A stretch of 64,000 nt of DNA, from the NCBI RefSeq assembly GCF_027580225.2, contig NC_073346.2, positions 1,259,001-1,323,000 on the forward strand, given 5' to 3'. Position numbers and translations under genes: made by a program. This document shows, one piece after another, positions 33,374-45,720 of this stretch. How positions within the stretch are numbered: the first letter of the stretch is position 1; every line of letters starts with the position of its first letter. Under the pieces are notes generated by a model. That model was not told the DNA's origin and made no database searches. It saw only the letters and a program-made list of their open reading frames with translations. The DNA comes from Misgurnus anguillicaudatus (taxonomy: Eukaryota; Chordata; Actinopteri; Cypriniformes; Cobitidae).

Positions 33374-33675
33374 TCATAAACTACTTAAAATATAAACAAA
33401 TATAAAATAAAAATAATTGTATTAAACAGACTTTGCTACTGACATATTGTATTCATCTCAAGAATAGGCCTATAGTAAATATACATGAATATCAGTCATA
33501 TTTACGTCATCTGCTCTTTTTCTGCCTTTGATTCGTATGGATACAGTAAATGGCTATGAAAGACAACATTTCGCACCTTGACTGTCAAAAAATCCTACTG
33601 TTAGAGTGTGATCCCTAATCGATCCCTGATGCGTTCTTCCAGCCGCTGTCTGCTGCTACCGAACTAACACTTTTT
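33374..33675. other. Unassigned spacer
   Basis: No feature seen. Confidence 0.3.
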
Positions 33676-34216
33676 TTACAACACTAAGAAGGCACGACAC
33701 AACATGAAACTTTGCTCGTAGTATCACCTGGATCTCTACACATGAGCATTGGAACATTGTTTGTGTACCCAGAGTTTACTAAAATGAAGCTTTTGAACAA
33801 CTGACTTTGGTTGTTTTGGTGTCAGCTCGCCATCTTTGCCAGACATAAAGAATCGATTTTCGAATGCGAATGAATGAATCTTATAATGAGGCTCCTTTTT
33901 CAACAAGAAGGTCAATATTGTTTTTCACTTGCGCCAAAACAACGAATTATCCGTGCATTTGTATGGAACTATGCTTTAGGAGCTATCCATCTTTACTTTC
34001 CTCCCTCCTTATGTCGCATTTGGAGATCGATACATCTTGACTGGCAAGATGGCGGCGAGCGAACACCAAAACAACCAAAGTCAGTTGTTCAAAACCTTCT
34101 TTTTAGTAAACTCTGTGTACACAAACAATGTTCTCAATGCTCGAGATCATGTGTAGAGATGCAGGTGATACTTCGAGCAAAGTGTCATGTTGTGTCGAGC
34201 CTTCTTAGTGTTGTAA
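33676..34216. mobile_element. Foldback element with about 170-bp inverted arms
   Basis: The left arm 33676-33842 and the right arm 34041-34216 are inverted copies throughout. For example, ttggttgttttggtgtcagc pairs with gcgaacaccaaaacaaccaa, and ctctacacatgagcattgg pairs with the caatgctcgagatcatgtgtagag stretch. A central 200-bp spacer separates them. The 124-residue frame at 33874-34248 runs across spacer and arm and is not credible as a gene. Outer limits are uncertain by tens of bases. Confidence 0.8.
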
Positions 34217-34289
34217 CAATAGCGATTTTGATGCTCACAACATATTGAAGGCACAGCTCCTAGTTTTTTGCGACCACTTCAGGTACTCA

Positions 34290-34605
34290 AAATGGCAGAA
34301 GACTTTACTTTTCTTTACTTTATTGTCCACGTAGTTGAAATTTGTCTCTGGCTTCACATACATCAATACAACAACACATAACACATAAAATACAATAAAA
34401 AGGGAAAATGAAAACAAAGTACACATCAATCATTACCATTTAAAATCTTGACAGCATTTGGCACAAAGGATAATTGGTAAACCTTCCTAATTACTCGTGG
34501 TTGCCTATAACGTCTTCCCGACGGCATCAGTTGAAACTTGCTATGTAGAGGATGAGAGACATCCCCGACTATCTTTAAAGCCTTTTCTTTACTTTTTCAA
34601 GTTTG
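34290..34605 (-). pseudogene. Non-LTR retrotransposon ORF2 C-terminus and 3' UTR
   Basis: The minus strand from about 34605 to a stop at 34426 reads 'KEKALKIVGDVSHPLH', 'KFQLMPSGRRYRQPR' and 'SFVPNAVKILNG', the typical C-terminal block of Rex/Tx1-type LINE ORF2 proteins. The 3' UTR follows towards 34290. The upstream frame is closed. It is a 5' truncated insertion and the exact clade is uncertain. Confidence 0.65.
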
Positions 34606-34791
34606 AGATGTGACGTCAGATGATATTTATGAATAGGCAGCCTAACCTCACTGGCAATTTAATAGTATAATCTATAACAGAAAAGTAAATGAGCATATTC
34701 TCTTTCAATAAAATGGTATTTTAAAAATAGTGTTGACACAGTTGATTTCTCCACTAACAAAAATGATACAACATCCCTTTCGAAAATTTTA

Positions 34792-34996
34792 AAAATTTAC
34801 CTTTGAAAGTAAAAGTAATGTATTGACCAATGTATGCATTTAACCCATCCAGTGAGTAGTGAACACACACACTGCAAGTTATGAACACTATCGCTGCAGT
34901 GCCCAGTCGCAACCTGCTGGCTGTAAGACTCAAACCACCAACTCTCGGGTTATAATCCAGACTCTCTAACCATTAGACCACGACTGCCCTTTACTA
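34792..34996 (-). mobile_element. tRNA-derived SINE, minus strand
   Basis: On the minus strand it reads gggcagtcgtggtctaatgg, then ttagagag..., with the B-box ggtttgagtct, followed by aggttgcgactgggc and a shortened V-SINE-like body ending in ggttaaatgcatacattgg. Same superfamily as 32905-33187, more decayed. Confidence 0.75.
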
Positions 34997-35329
34997 CACG
35001 TAAAACAAACAATCATACAGGTGTAAGATAGCTGAGGGTGAACAGTCGTTTCGTCTTTGGTATGAAAGCACGGTTGGTAGGCTATTTGCCATGCTTTTCA
35101 CATTGCAGGCAGTGTGAATCAGGCTTTAGGCCGCTGAAGCAGATCGCCTGCATTCCTTTAAAAAACATTTAAACAAGGTTAAAGACCTTAAAACATAATT
35201 GTCAGGACAATGATAAAAGACCAATTTTGTGACATTTGATATAGCCAGAAGCAAAACATAATTGAGAAGGTGAAAAATGAGTAACGACTGTCCACAACTG
35301 GCCATCCTCCAAACTGAACACCGCCAAGA
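34997..35329. other. Unassigned, possibly upstream Tc1 sequence
   Basis: No feature is certain. It may hold the lost N-terminal part of the adjoining Tc1 remnant. Confidence 0.25.
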
Positions 35330-35770
35330 GGCCTGCAGCAACTCTACAAGAGTTACAGTCGTCCATGACATCCAGTGAAAGAAAATGTTCATGAGACAAT
35401 TGCATGCACACCTCATAAATCTGACATGGTGGCAAAAAGAAAACCTTTGCTGAAAATACTCGTATCACATCTCAGCTAGAGTATGCCCAAAGGCACTTTG
35501 GCACAAACCTAACAAAGCCCTATTGAGAACACATCCAAACGCTGACGCATCATCATTTGTTTCAGATGCTCTTCGGCGACAATGCTGAAAAACACATAAA
35601 GATAGAAAGAATAATGGATAGAGCTGAAGTAAGACAAACATCTGAACAAATCATACAGCACAGAATGAATTTTATCTAGATCAAGTCAATGGTCCAAAAC
35701 ATACAGCAAAAGCTACAGAGAGGTGACTAAGAAGCAAAAAGGATCTGTAGAATTACTCAGAAATAGTAAG
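35330..35770 (+). pseudogene. Tc1/mariner transposase remnant
   Basis: Across shifting plus-strand frames the order matches a Tc1 transposase: 'AATLQELQSS', then 'MVAKRKPLLK', then 'LEYAQRHFG' near 35476, and finally 'GPKHTAKATER' at about 35691, which corresponds to the DPKHTA box before the catalytic C-terminal part. Stops and frameshifts throughout make it an old dead copy. No TIRs were found. Confidence 0.6.
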
Positions 35771-36365
35771 CACACAAGGTGGAAAATTGGCAGATGGCAT
35801 TCAAAAAGTTTATTGTACTCTACATGTGATGATGTTTGATAAGCTATACTTCCTCTAAAATTTGTTTTTACAGTTTGATACATGCCAAGCATGCAGCCTT
35901 TCTGACCTCATATTGAGAGAAATAATTACACAACCATTTAATTTGAACAACTAAACACCATTTAAAATGAACTACATTATGTAAAAACATGTTAAGAACT
36001 TGTGAAAACATAAAACTTGTTAAAGTGGTGTCCAGTTAAATGACTTGTATGTACTGTAAAATGTGACCCAAAAGATTATTTTTAAATAGAAAAACGTCCA
36101 AAGACACATAACATACAGTAGTACACTGACTGGATTATTTAATGGTGAATTTAATGATAGAAAAGTGAAAAATAATATTTTCGGCATCAGGAGTATTTTG
36201 CTGTTTTGTTAAACCCAGCATGGTTCCACATTGCAGCACAATAATTGTTCTGGATTGGTCAACACTTGGAATGTTTTATGATGTCAATTAGAAGGTTGTA
36301 TCCATAATGATTTACTTTCACAAATATATTCTTAGAGAAATGGAAAAAGTGGGTGACGTTGCATT
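35771..36365. other. Unassigned AT-rich sequence
   Basis: No feature seen. Confidence 0.3.
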
Positions 36366-36489
36366 AGTACACCGTAAAAGCCGTTGGGTTATTTTTAACC
36401 CATTGGCTAGGTTAAGCTGTGTCATTTTATTGGGTTATTTTCTTTACTGTTGGGTGTTCTGAATAGGACAGCTATATATATATATATAT

Positions 36490-36689
36490 CTCCCAAGGGT
36501 TTTTTCCTCCTAGGACTTTTCCTAGTCAGGATTTTCTCCTAGGGTTTTTTAACCCGGGGAGTCAGCCGTCATTGGCTTAACTTAGCACCCTCTTCTATAC
36601 ATTATATTTCGATTTTTCGGTGCTTTTTCCTGCTTCTATTAATGTAAAGCTGCTTTGAAACATTTACCAATTGTGAAAAGTGCTATATA
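36490..36689 (+). mobile_element. L2 3' UTR, copy 3
   Basis: ctcccaagggttttttcctc, ggggagtcagccgtc and gtaaagctgctttgaaacat to aaaagtgctatata match the terminal L2 UTR. The L2 tail (tataaataaataaaattgaa) continues at 36975 after a DNA element. Confidence 0.8.
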
Positions 36690-36974
36690 CGGTTTCATCG
36701 GACGCACGTGATACACGTCTGGATCCGAACGTTACTTTCGGTTTTGTTTTTTTAATGGTCTCACTAGTTGCTAAACTGATCTCTTGAACATATGCCTCGT
36801 CGAAAATAACAAATGTTTTGGTTTCCTAGGTCATCTATGTGTTGTTTTTTTGCTTGTTATATAAATTAACTACGTTTAAAGAACTTTGTTGTTATTTATT
36901 CTTAGCGGAGTTTACCGGAAGTTACGTGTGGACCGCGACAGGCACTTGTTTATGTTGTTACTACTGAAACGGTC
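36690..36974. mobile_element. TIR element 'cggtttca' inserted in the L2 tail
   Basis: It starts cggtttcatcgg and ends gctactactgaaacggtc-like, inverted over about 9 bp. TATA precedes it (36686-36689) and follows it (36975-36978). Its right half matches 7420-7505 plus 7950-7970. Confidence 0.6.
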
Positions 36975-37224
36975 TATATAAATAAATAAAATTGAATTTA
37001 ATAAAAGTAACACAAGCTTTGTCAGCTTTGGTTACTTTTGCACAATTTGTTTGTTTTACTCTTTCACTGCTTTTTGAATGATAGAAACATATTCATTGTT
37101 CAAAATTAACCTGAAATATGTGACTTGTGGCAGTCATTTTATTGCTATTAATAATTATTAAATTATAAGTACCAGTCTAGTTAGGGTCTAACTCGAACGC
37201 AGCGACCTATTTAAACACATGCAT

Positions 37225-37405
37225 GCTGACTGCTGATTTTTTAAATTTAAAATAGACTGCTGATTTTTTTTAATTTAAAATATACTGCTGATTTTTTTAT
37301 TTAAAATAGACTGCTGATTTTTTTTTAAATAGACTGCTGATTGTTTTTTTTTATTTAAAATAGACTGCTGATTTTTTTTACATTTAAAATAGACTGCTGT
37401 TTTTT
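37225..37405. repeat. Minisatellite, unit about 27-30 bp
   Basis: About six copies of 'agactgctgatttttttt' plus 'atttaaaat', varying by T-run length. Confidence 0.85.
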
Positions 37406-37852
37406 ATTTAAAATTCATTTTAAATAAATAATTTAAAACATGTAATTTACAATTATTGTTATAACAATAAAATTATTCTCATATTTTAAATGACATTTTA
37501 AATTATAAAAAAATAGCATTATATTTTAAATTAAAGCAGCAAAACCGCAAACTGTAAATGGTAAATCGATTTAATGCATTCTGTTCACAAGTCAAATAAT
37601 AATTATACCTCAATAAATATTTGAATGTGAAAAAAATAATGATTGTTTAAATAATATAATAATTATATTATAAAATAATAATAAAAATGCAAAAGAATAA
37701 AACAATAATAATTCCTCAAATGTTGGGTCACTTTTAACACAACTGGCTGAGTAGAGAAAGTAACCCACAGTTGGGAAGGTGCTATTAACCCATAGTTTGG
37801 TTACTTGTAGGGTTATTTTGAACCCAACATTATTAAGTGTGTATATATGGAA

Positions 37853-38149
37853 TTAAGGATTCACGGGTACAGTTTAAACAAGCTTACTGACGCTATGGTG
37901 TGATATCCTGAGGAATGTTTTAGTTTTTTTGTTCGGAGGGGTGGGGGAAAGTGGGGTTTTTGCTTTGTAGCACTGCATCGTTTATCTTTTACTACTTCCT
38001 GGAGAGCATGATTTGCCTGAGAAAAACAAGTGCGCATACAAGTTGATTTAGATCATACAAAGTGGTTTTTCAAGCTATCTAGGCATTTACTTAACATCTG
38101 AATCAAGCGGTGCCCCAAGAACCTCATTCGGGTCTTATCAAGACATAGA
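37853..38149. other. Unassigned spacer
   Basis: No feature seen. Confidence 0.3.
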
Positions 38150-38690
38150 AAGTCCTAGATAACTTGAACCATTTCGAGAGAAGCTGTGCTGAGGGCCCCT
38201 GCTGCTCTGCGTATTTAAGTTGTCCAGGACTTCATTATATGGCTCTCTCAGGAGAGTTAGTACAGTGCCTCTTTATCTCTCGCCTCACCTTCTCCTCTAT
38301 AAAAAAAAGGGATTGTGCAGCAGGCGAGAGCATCATCAACATGCACAGTGTGCTCGCTGTCATGCAGATAGCCGCTCTTTTTGGTAATGGAGAGAACAGG
38401 GATCAATAAAGAGCTGGAATCAGTGCGGACGCACTGGGGCCCGTGTGGTTGGCCCTAATCCTGATGAATAATGTGGCTGTCATAATAGCAGGCAGAATCT
38501 AATGCAGCGACTTAGCAGTGTGATGAATAGCCTGTCAGCTCAACAACTGACAGTCACACCTAACGGCATTTGAACAAATGACTGGCTAATGCAAAATATA
38601 TACATTCAGAATCTTTAACTTGCGCATTAAAGAACCTATTGAAATTCCCAGAGTCATTGCCAGCCAGGCGAACTGTGCATTTATGCAAAA
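38150..38690. promoter_or_regulatory. Candidate conserved non-coding element
   Basis: A repeat-free stretch of even composition with motif-like strings (gatgaataatgtggctgtca, gcatttgaacaaatgac, atcaataaagagctgg). Inferred from texture only. Confidence 0.3.
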
Positions 38691-39525
38691 CAATATTTAA
38701 CAAATACTTTCTTCTTTTTCTAGTGGTAAAGCGTCTTCACATCCAAATGGCTTGCTGTTCGTTAAATAAAGAGGAATAGAGCGGTTTCCAGTTCGGATTT
38801 AGCCACCTCTTATCCAACTCCATCTACAGCACATCAAAGACCCAACGCTTTGAGCCAGCAGACGTTTTGATTTTGTTAACAGTGGTATTAGAAAGAAATA
38901 ATAATATGATAAAATGCAGCCAATAAGATAAATGACATGTTTGAGAGTGTGATGAAGATGTGCCTATCGATCGTGCTCATGTATAGATAGGGTAACATTT
39001 GTCCGTCGCAAAATCCAATTGTAGGGAACCCTGATGTGTAAACATGATAAGAGATCTGGGCGTCATACAATTTTCAATGTAGTTCATTGAGGACAACCAG
39101 AGATTTCTCTTTGCCTGACAAGCCTATGAAATCCTCTTTTATGGGAAAACATTTTTTTGGCAGTTTATTACTGCGTTGTTAACTAAATATCATTTGCAAA
39201 AAGGGATAAACACACATTTGAATAAAAATACAAATTTTTTATGAATTGATTCATCATTTATTAATCCTGGTTAATGTAAAGCCTAAAAGTAACTATAATT
39301 TTGTGTTAGACTTTGCATTAATTACACTAAGGATTTAAGCCTTCTTGTAAAGTGTTACAGATTAATTAAACACATACTCACACCGTCCCAAAATAGACAT
39401 TATAGATTCTTATTACACAGGAAGAGAAGCAGTTACTTCGTTTTGACATAATACACTCATTTGATCATAGGTTTTGCCCATCTCACCCTATTTTAGGTGT
39501 CTTATACTCTCTAATAGGTGTCTTG
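38691..39525. other. Unassigned; one DNA-element end
   Basis: Bases about 39265-39362 end in cttcttgtaaagtgttacag, resembling the right terminus of the adjacent element at 39526-40062, so this may be a solo end. Otherwise unremarkable AT-rich DNA. Confidence 0.35.
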
Positions 39526-40062
39526 GTAACACTTTACAATTGTATTTGTTAATATTTAGTTAATGCATAAGCTAACATGAACTAACAATCAACAATACAT
39601 CTACAGCATTTAGTAATCTTACTATATATTAATTTCAACATTTACTAATCAAATCAAGTTTTATAACTGTTAACATTTATTACTGCACCATTACCTAACA
39701 AGAATAACTGTATTGACATTAACTAAAGTACTTAGTTAACATTAAATAAGGATTAATTGATGATGGGCTGTTAAATTATTCAAAAATAATACACATTCAA
39801 GGTGGTAATGTGTTACACTGCGAGTGTGCATTATTTTCAAATAATTCAAAGGACCGGAGTCAATTATTCTATTTATACCATGGTTTCCACAGACATTGCT
39901 CTGGTGGTTCATTTAAGATATTTGACCGGTTAGGTGTGCATTTATCGAAACCAATCTCAACCAATCAGAGTAAAGCACACAACCTGAAAACGATATTATT
40001 CATGGTTTGTTCATAATGCACTTACTAATGTTTACTAATGCAACCTTGTTGTAAAGTGTTAC
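39526..40062. mobile_element. DNA element 'ggtaacactttaca', with internal insert
   Basis: The ends ggtaacactttacaattgta and, in reverse complement, agtaacactttacaacaagg are inverted repeats. Inside are ttaactaa-type repeats and, from about 39760, an insert with its own inverted pieces (attattcaaaaataatacac and gtgcattattttcaaataat). Confidence 0.65.
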
Positions 40063-40579
40063 TAGTGTAATTTTGACCTACCCCTTGGTTAGATATATGG
40101 TTTAGATTTATGTTTTTACACATTTTTCGCGCATGCTAATATTCACAACCTCAGAGCACACAATGACTCAAGCGAGTTTGGACTTTTTTCAACGATCTAT
40201 ATTTTTGATTATGTGTGAACTGATGGCCAGCCATAAAAAAGAAAAAAATGATGGATAGTTTCTGATATTTGGACTACACTGTAGGCCATGCGCACTCTCG
40301 ATGGAGCTAAACAGACCGCCAATACCAATGAGTCCATTTAAACTAGTCTCATGGCCGCATACCTGAGGGACTAGTGATCTCTATTTTAGATAGCAGCTCA
40401 CCATCTCTTATCAATTTCAACTATCTAAGGGTAAGCAAAATAAATGTATAAACCATTAGGTAACTTTCGGCGTCATTGTGGAGTCTTTTAAAAAGCAAAT
40501 AAAAAAGACCAGGAATTTTTAGCTCTATCTCATGGTAGAAAGGAGAGAGTTTTTGAGAGTTTCACATAAACTTTTGATT
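40063..40579. other. Unassigned sequence
   Basis: No feature seen. Confidence 0.3.
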
Positions 40580-41240
40580 GCCCTCCCGGTCGAAGTTGCT
40601 TTTTGAAAAAGTGTGAGGCAATTTGAAGCTTAATGCCATGGTTAGTGATTATTGCCTTATGTTTGCGAGACACCAAACTATTATTGCCCAAGCAAATGCA
40701 TTGCGTATGATCCATGGATCATTTGCTTAATATAATAAGGTAGCACAATATGTTTTTAAATTTGCCTAATTAGCTCTGTCATTTCATTATTATAAACGGC
40801 GGTATCTAGAAAATAGAAGAGTACGACTAAATATTCCCGCCTGCGAGCAGGAATGCTAATCTAATTATTGAGGCAGCGGTGCCGAACGCTACATTTTCTC
40901 TTACTTTGCATTAGCAGGTTGGGCTTTGCTGAGCAGATGTGCTGTGAAATTAATTTTCTCTGGTGTAACTGCAGACGTTTTCTCTCTTTCTGTTATACAA
41001 TTTCCATTTCACAGATGATAACCTATTATCACTTTATTCAAGGGAAACATGCTAATGGCCAGGAGCTAGACTGAATTATTCATATTTGCTCATTTCTATT
41101 CCGCTGTGTAGCCCTGCTCTTTTCATGCACTAGGAAGAGGCTAATGTAAACATGACCAGATCCTTGTAAATTGGCTTGTAGAGGAGGCTGTTAGCATAGC
41201 GCCTGGGGACGAATAGGGATAACAGCTGATATCTCCAAAG
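40580..41240. promoter_or_regulatory. Candidate conserved non-coding element
   Basis: Repeat-free and dense in homeodomain/POU-like motifs: aagcaaatgcattgcgtatg, tgcctaattagctctgtcat, gctaatctaattattgaggc, gaattattcatatttgctca. The 68-residue frame at 40868 lacks domain features. Strong enhancer-like texture, unproven. Confidence 0.4.
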
Positions 41241-42370
41241 TACAGCCTATTTGTTTGTGTCTAAGCATATGTATTTGTTCGAAGTAAGTGCCTGTGCAAA
41301 TGCATGTATTTTTGCTAACAGCCTATTGTCCAAACACTTTCGCAATTGATTTGTGGGTCTATCATCGTATTTCCACTTCAAAAAAAAAAAAAGGTTAAAT
41401 ATCAAACATTTGATATAAAATCTCTGAACAATGCTAATGAGAGTGATTTGTGACATTGATAATCTTTGAGGTAAAATGCTTCAGTGTGGTGGCACCGGAA
41501 AGGGGCATTTCAGCATGTAATGAGCCCCCTTACATGACATAAGCTCAACATAATGACTAAACGGATTAAAGTGTAGCCTGGGGCAGCGGCAAACTGTTGT
41601 CCTCGTGGCAGAATGGGGCTGTCCTTGGCCTTAAAGTCTTGCAGGTTTGCAATTTCGGGGTGTTGGTAATTGTGATCAGCAACCGGAGATCAGTTTGCAT
41701 GCATCAAGGGAGCCATCAAATGAAAAGGAGTCTCACTTAATGCTGAGCAAATATGATTGCAGGCCTTGTAATGTTGATGAGATTTTATCCCCTTGACTTT
41801 TAACTGGTTGCAACACTGACTAGCTTTGCTAGACAAGCTACAGCATGATATAATGATTAAAAGGTTCGCTTTAAATCAGGATTTAGGAAACAGCTGTGAT
41901 TGCCTATATAGGACCAGACTTATTATAATTTAAATGAAATCATTCTTTAGAATATATGGTTTGATGGTATATGGTTCTTATATAATCATGTGTAATAAAT
42001 TATATTAAAAAGAAAAAAGACAAGATTTAGCATGACAAATTGCTTAAATATCATGTGATATATAAAAATAGACATCCAATGTATAAATTCAAATGGCAAT
42101 GAAAATAAACAACAACATTCAATTCAGTATCATTTTTGTAATGCTTACACATTGTATTGATACATAGCAGCTTTAAAAATAGCAGAAGAAAAAGAAATCA
42201 GAAATTTTATTATGAAAGAATATGATTTTATAATGATTTTACATGTTAAACAATAGGATTATTGTACTGTTGCATTCATAACAATATTAACAGATTTAAT
42301 ACTACTAATAATAATAATAATAACAGTGCTGCTCAAAAGGAAAATAAAAACTAAGAAAGCACTAATGTCG
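41241..42370. other. Mostly unique sequence, possible regulatory block
   Basis: Bases 41460-41900 keep even composition with motif-like strings (atgcatcaagggagccatca, gtgatcagcaaccggagatc). From 41930 the sequence is plain AT-rich with an (ATA)n run at 42304-42323. Confidence 0.3.
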
Positions 42371-44640
42371 TTTATTGTAGTGAATCAATAGATATCGTCC
42401 CCTAATCAAGAGTTCATGGTAAAGTCAATGACACTGGGACGCTCCCTTATAGCTGCAGAGCATTATGGTTGCATTTTCACTAAAACCCTTTTATAGGAAG
42501 CTAAGAGGGACCAAATACATGGTAAGCATTTCCCTAAAAGCTTTAATTGAGGCTGTTTTTAATTTTTATGGCTATAAATTTGATTACTTTTGACCTGAAA
42601 TGTAGTCATGGTTATTCTGCTTGCTTCAATCTTTAGATCTGTCACTCATCTCATTATACGTCAGATGTCAGATGCTTGAAGGCAATGAATTTAGAAAAGC
42701 TAATAATAAGAAGCTTTCTGTTCTTTGATTCATTTTCTAGAAGCAAGACGGTTAAATGATATACAATATGCAGAGTAAGTGCGCTGTATTTGATACCAGA
42801 TTTTTTGTGCTTAATGTTTTGTCATATTTTTGTTATGCATATATAAATACATCAAATGCATGATTATTCATATGTTGCACAGGAACTCATTGAGGGCAAC
42901 GGTGTAGTCACTAGATGGCAGTATTCTACCCAGAATAACAAACAAAACAGTCTCATCAGGATCATTTTGCATACAGTACCTTTCTAAGACGGACACTTCC
43001 TTAAGTTAAACGTGCTTATGCCCTTATAGAGGACCACTGACCAGTTCAAAATTGTTAATTTGGTTGAAATTCTTAAAGAATATTGCCTAAGGTCATAAAG
43101 ATGAAAAGATCCAATCATCACTTTAATTTCATGAATAGACACATTCTTGCTTAATTTTCTGCTAGACAGTAAAACTATAGTGCTATAGCCTACAGCAAGC
43201 AGCATTTCAGTTTCCTTTTATAATTTTTTATAAAAACAAGAGAAACATTACTGTAGGTGTTTAACTGCTACATGTCTGGAGAACAAAACCATGACTGATA
43301 AAGTGTCTGACCGCAGTCCATCTTGAGAAGCTCTTTATTATGCTACCTTTAAACCCTGATCCATACCAATTCAAATCCATATCAATATCAATTTACTCAT
43401 ATCAATATCTTTTCTTGTCCCACAGCTTCAGTCATAGAGCCACCCTTGTCTGACGGACATACACAAACATAAAACCTTTGACTGAGGCATCAACAAGACT
43501 GACCGTTTTTGTGATTGTATCGACTCTTATCAAAAATGCCCTTGATGTAATTTCATGCCTGTCCAGTCTCGCCATGCACACGACCCTTATGCAGAGTGAT
43601 ATTGTAAGAAAAGTTCTGGGCTGGTAAAGTCCCCTCCCTCTTTCTTGATTATATTATTAGACACATTTTAATGAGAGATAACGTACAGAAATATCCTCAT
43701 CAAAAGTTTGTGTATTTTATCTTTGTTTACTGTATGTGATAGATATTTTACTGTATACATCAATGCAATGCAAAATTGTGAAAGGTGCCATCGAAATACA
43801 TTTGAATTGAACTGAAGTTTGTGGGCTTTTTAGAAACACAATTGTCACAGAAAATAATCTTATTACAGCAAATCTTCATTCAAGAGGTTCAATTTTATAT
43901 ATATTTTTTAAAGCGGCACAAACATTAAAAGAGTAAAAAATTCTACCAATTCATCATAGTGCTTCTGTGCTTCACTGAAACATTCAATCATAAATGATAT
44001 GAAAAAAAGAAAATACATAAATAATAATAATAAATAAAAATTATGATTTAAATAATTTTGATTTGTATAATTGTTTTTAAACAAACCATCATTGCTATGT
44101 TATGTAAGAAAGGATCTCACAAATTATTGGTAATTTCACAGCAAGCTCTGTCAATGTCTAGCAAAATTTAAATGCAGCAAATCATTGTTTTACGTTTTAT
44201 TATTCTTACTGGCAAAATATGCTAGATTATTATTATTTTTTTTTTTGTTCATATTTTGTTGTAACAGTTACACTTATTATAAGAAAATACCTCACAGTCT
44301 ACTGATCATTTGATTTAGCAAGAAGACAGCAAGCTCAGTCAATTTCCAGCAAAAAAATATATTGAATTCCACACAATGAATTTTATCTGTAAAAAATTAT
44401 ATTGATTTTATTATTAAGATTATAATTTAGAAAAAGATAAAACCAAGATTTTCCTTGTTGTTAAAATTTAGTTACAATTATTGAAAATAATATTATATTG
44501 CATGCACAGAAATAACTTGTATGTTTTAACACAGTTTGGATATGCATGCACGTGTGTGTGTTTGTGTGTAAGACAGAGTGAGAGAGTGAGAGAAAGAAAA
44601 GGGGAAGCAAGACAGCGAAAGAGTCAAAGTCCTGATTAAA
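42371..44640. other. Repeat-poor desert sequence
   Basis: No gene is supported. Bases 42380-42760 and 43260-43640 have the composition of possible conserved elements. A LINE/SINE-like tail (attgtgaaaggtgccatcga, then tgaattgaa) sits at 43770-43815. A purine-rich and GT-rich stretch is at 44548-44605. Confidence 0.3.
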
Positions 44641-45060
44641 CTCCAATCTTTGTGCTCCTTCTGCAAATGTATGCAGTTAATCGGTGCAAATGCAAACGAA
44701 CAAAGAAATAAATAAATCACACTCGCCCATGGGATCATTTCCTTTTCTTTTGGTAATAATTGCCATTCGACACGTGCGAGGCTGAAAGCTTGAAACTATC
44801 GACTGGCCCGAGTTGTTTTAATGGAATGATATCTCTGTGGATGCCTGGATGTCAAGGTCTCACATACACGATATCAAGCAAATTGATACGAATTCGGAGT
44901 TACTCAGTCATGTGTATATTTGTCCTCGGCGTGTCCTCTGCTCGATTAAGCGTTGTTGACTCGTTTCCTTATGCGCTCGGGAACAAACGTCGTACCAAAG
45001 GAGCATTTGCTGTTTTGCAAGCATGTGCACATCCTCATCTCTCATAATATTAGTTAAAAT
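44641..45060. promoter_or_regulatory. Candidate conserved non-coding element
   Basis: Balanced composition, no repeats, with motifs such as tggtaataattgccattcg and ctgctcgattaagcgttg. The 95-residue frame at 44760-45047 has no known domain. I favour non-coding, but a coding exon is not excluded. Confidence 0.3.
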
Positions 45061-45720
45061 CAATGTTCTGCTTTTTTAATTATTGCTCATGGTACAAAGC
45101 AGGGAAGGCTCATTTAAGGGGGGATCGATATGGGAGAGCGATTGGTGGATGGTGAAGCTGTACATCAGGTGGCTTGATGTGAAAATCATTGGGGCCTGTG
45201 CACGCGCTGATCAGAGCGGTTAGCCCCCCAGCTGGCTGTAGGGCTTGGGTAATGGGTGAACCTTCTGTGAACCAACATCCGCGCGGCCTCCTCTAAACAA
45301 CACATCATATACCATCTATCTACAAGGAACGGAGGTTTGGGGAAAATGATGAGGGGGGAAAAACTTTTCAACCACTTTCGCTAATTTTACTCTCTTTTCA
45401 TCCCCTCGTTATATTACGAGAGAGGTGATTACCTTTATCCGTTGCTCCTCTGATTTTGACCGAGCTCACAAAGGTTAATAACATGGGCCTGTGGGTATGA
45501 TTTATAATGCTGGTTAAAGGAAACACATCACTGTTCTGTGTTGCTTTACCTTTGCCTCTGATCTGTGCTGTATTCTCTCAAGAGACTTCCCCTCCTCCAT
45601 CTCGCCATCCCCCGCTTAGCCGGACACTTTGCACTTTTCTATCTCCTTAATCATCCAGTTTTTCCCTCTAGTGCTTAAACTGATACAAACGACGTTAATC
45701 TCAGTATGTCTGAGTGGTGG
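45061..45720. promoter_or_regulatory. Candidate conserved non-coding element
   Basis: A further repeat-free block (aattattgctcatggtacaa, gggggatcgatatgggagag, aaaggttaataacatgggcc). A 61-residue frame on the minus strand is chance. Inferred regulatory. Confidence 0.35.

Larger units (their letters stand above)
36366..37852. mobile_element. Palindromic MITE split by L2 and other insertions
   Basis: The left half 36370-36470 (gttgggttatttttaaccca) and the right half about 37715-37850 (gggttattttgaacccaaca, ending ttaagtgt) are inverted. They resemble the two ends of the element at 14096-14331. About 1.2 kb of L2, DNA element and tandem repeat lies between. Confidence 0.45.

Noticed and set aside
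33874..34248. 124-residue frame
   Set aside because: It crosses the spacer and arm of a foldback element.
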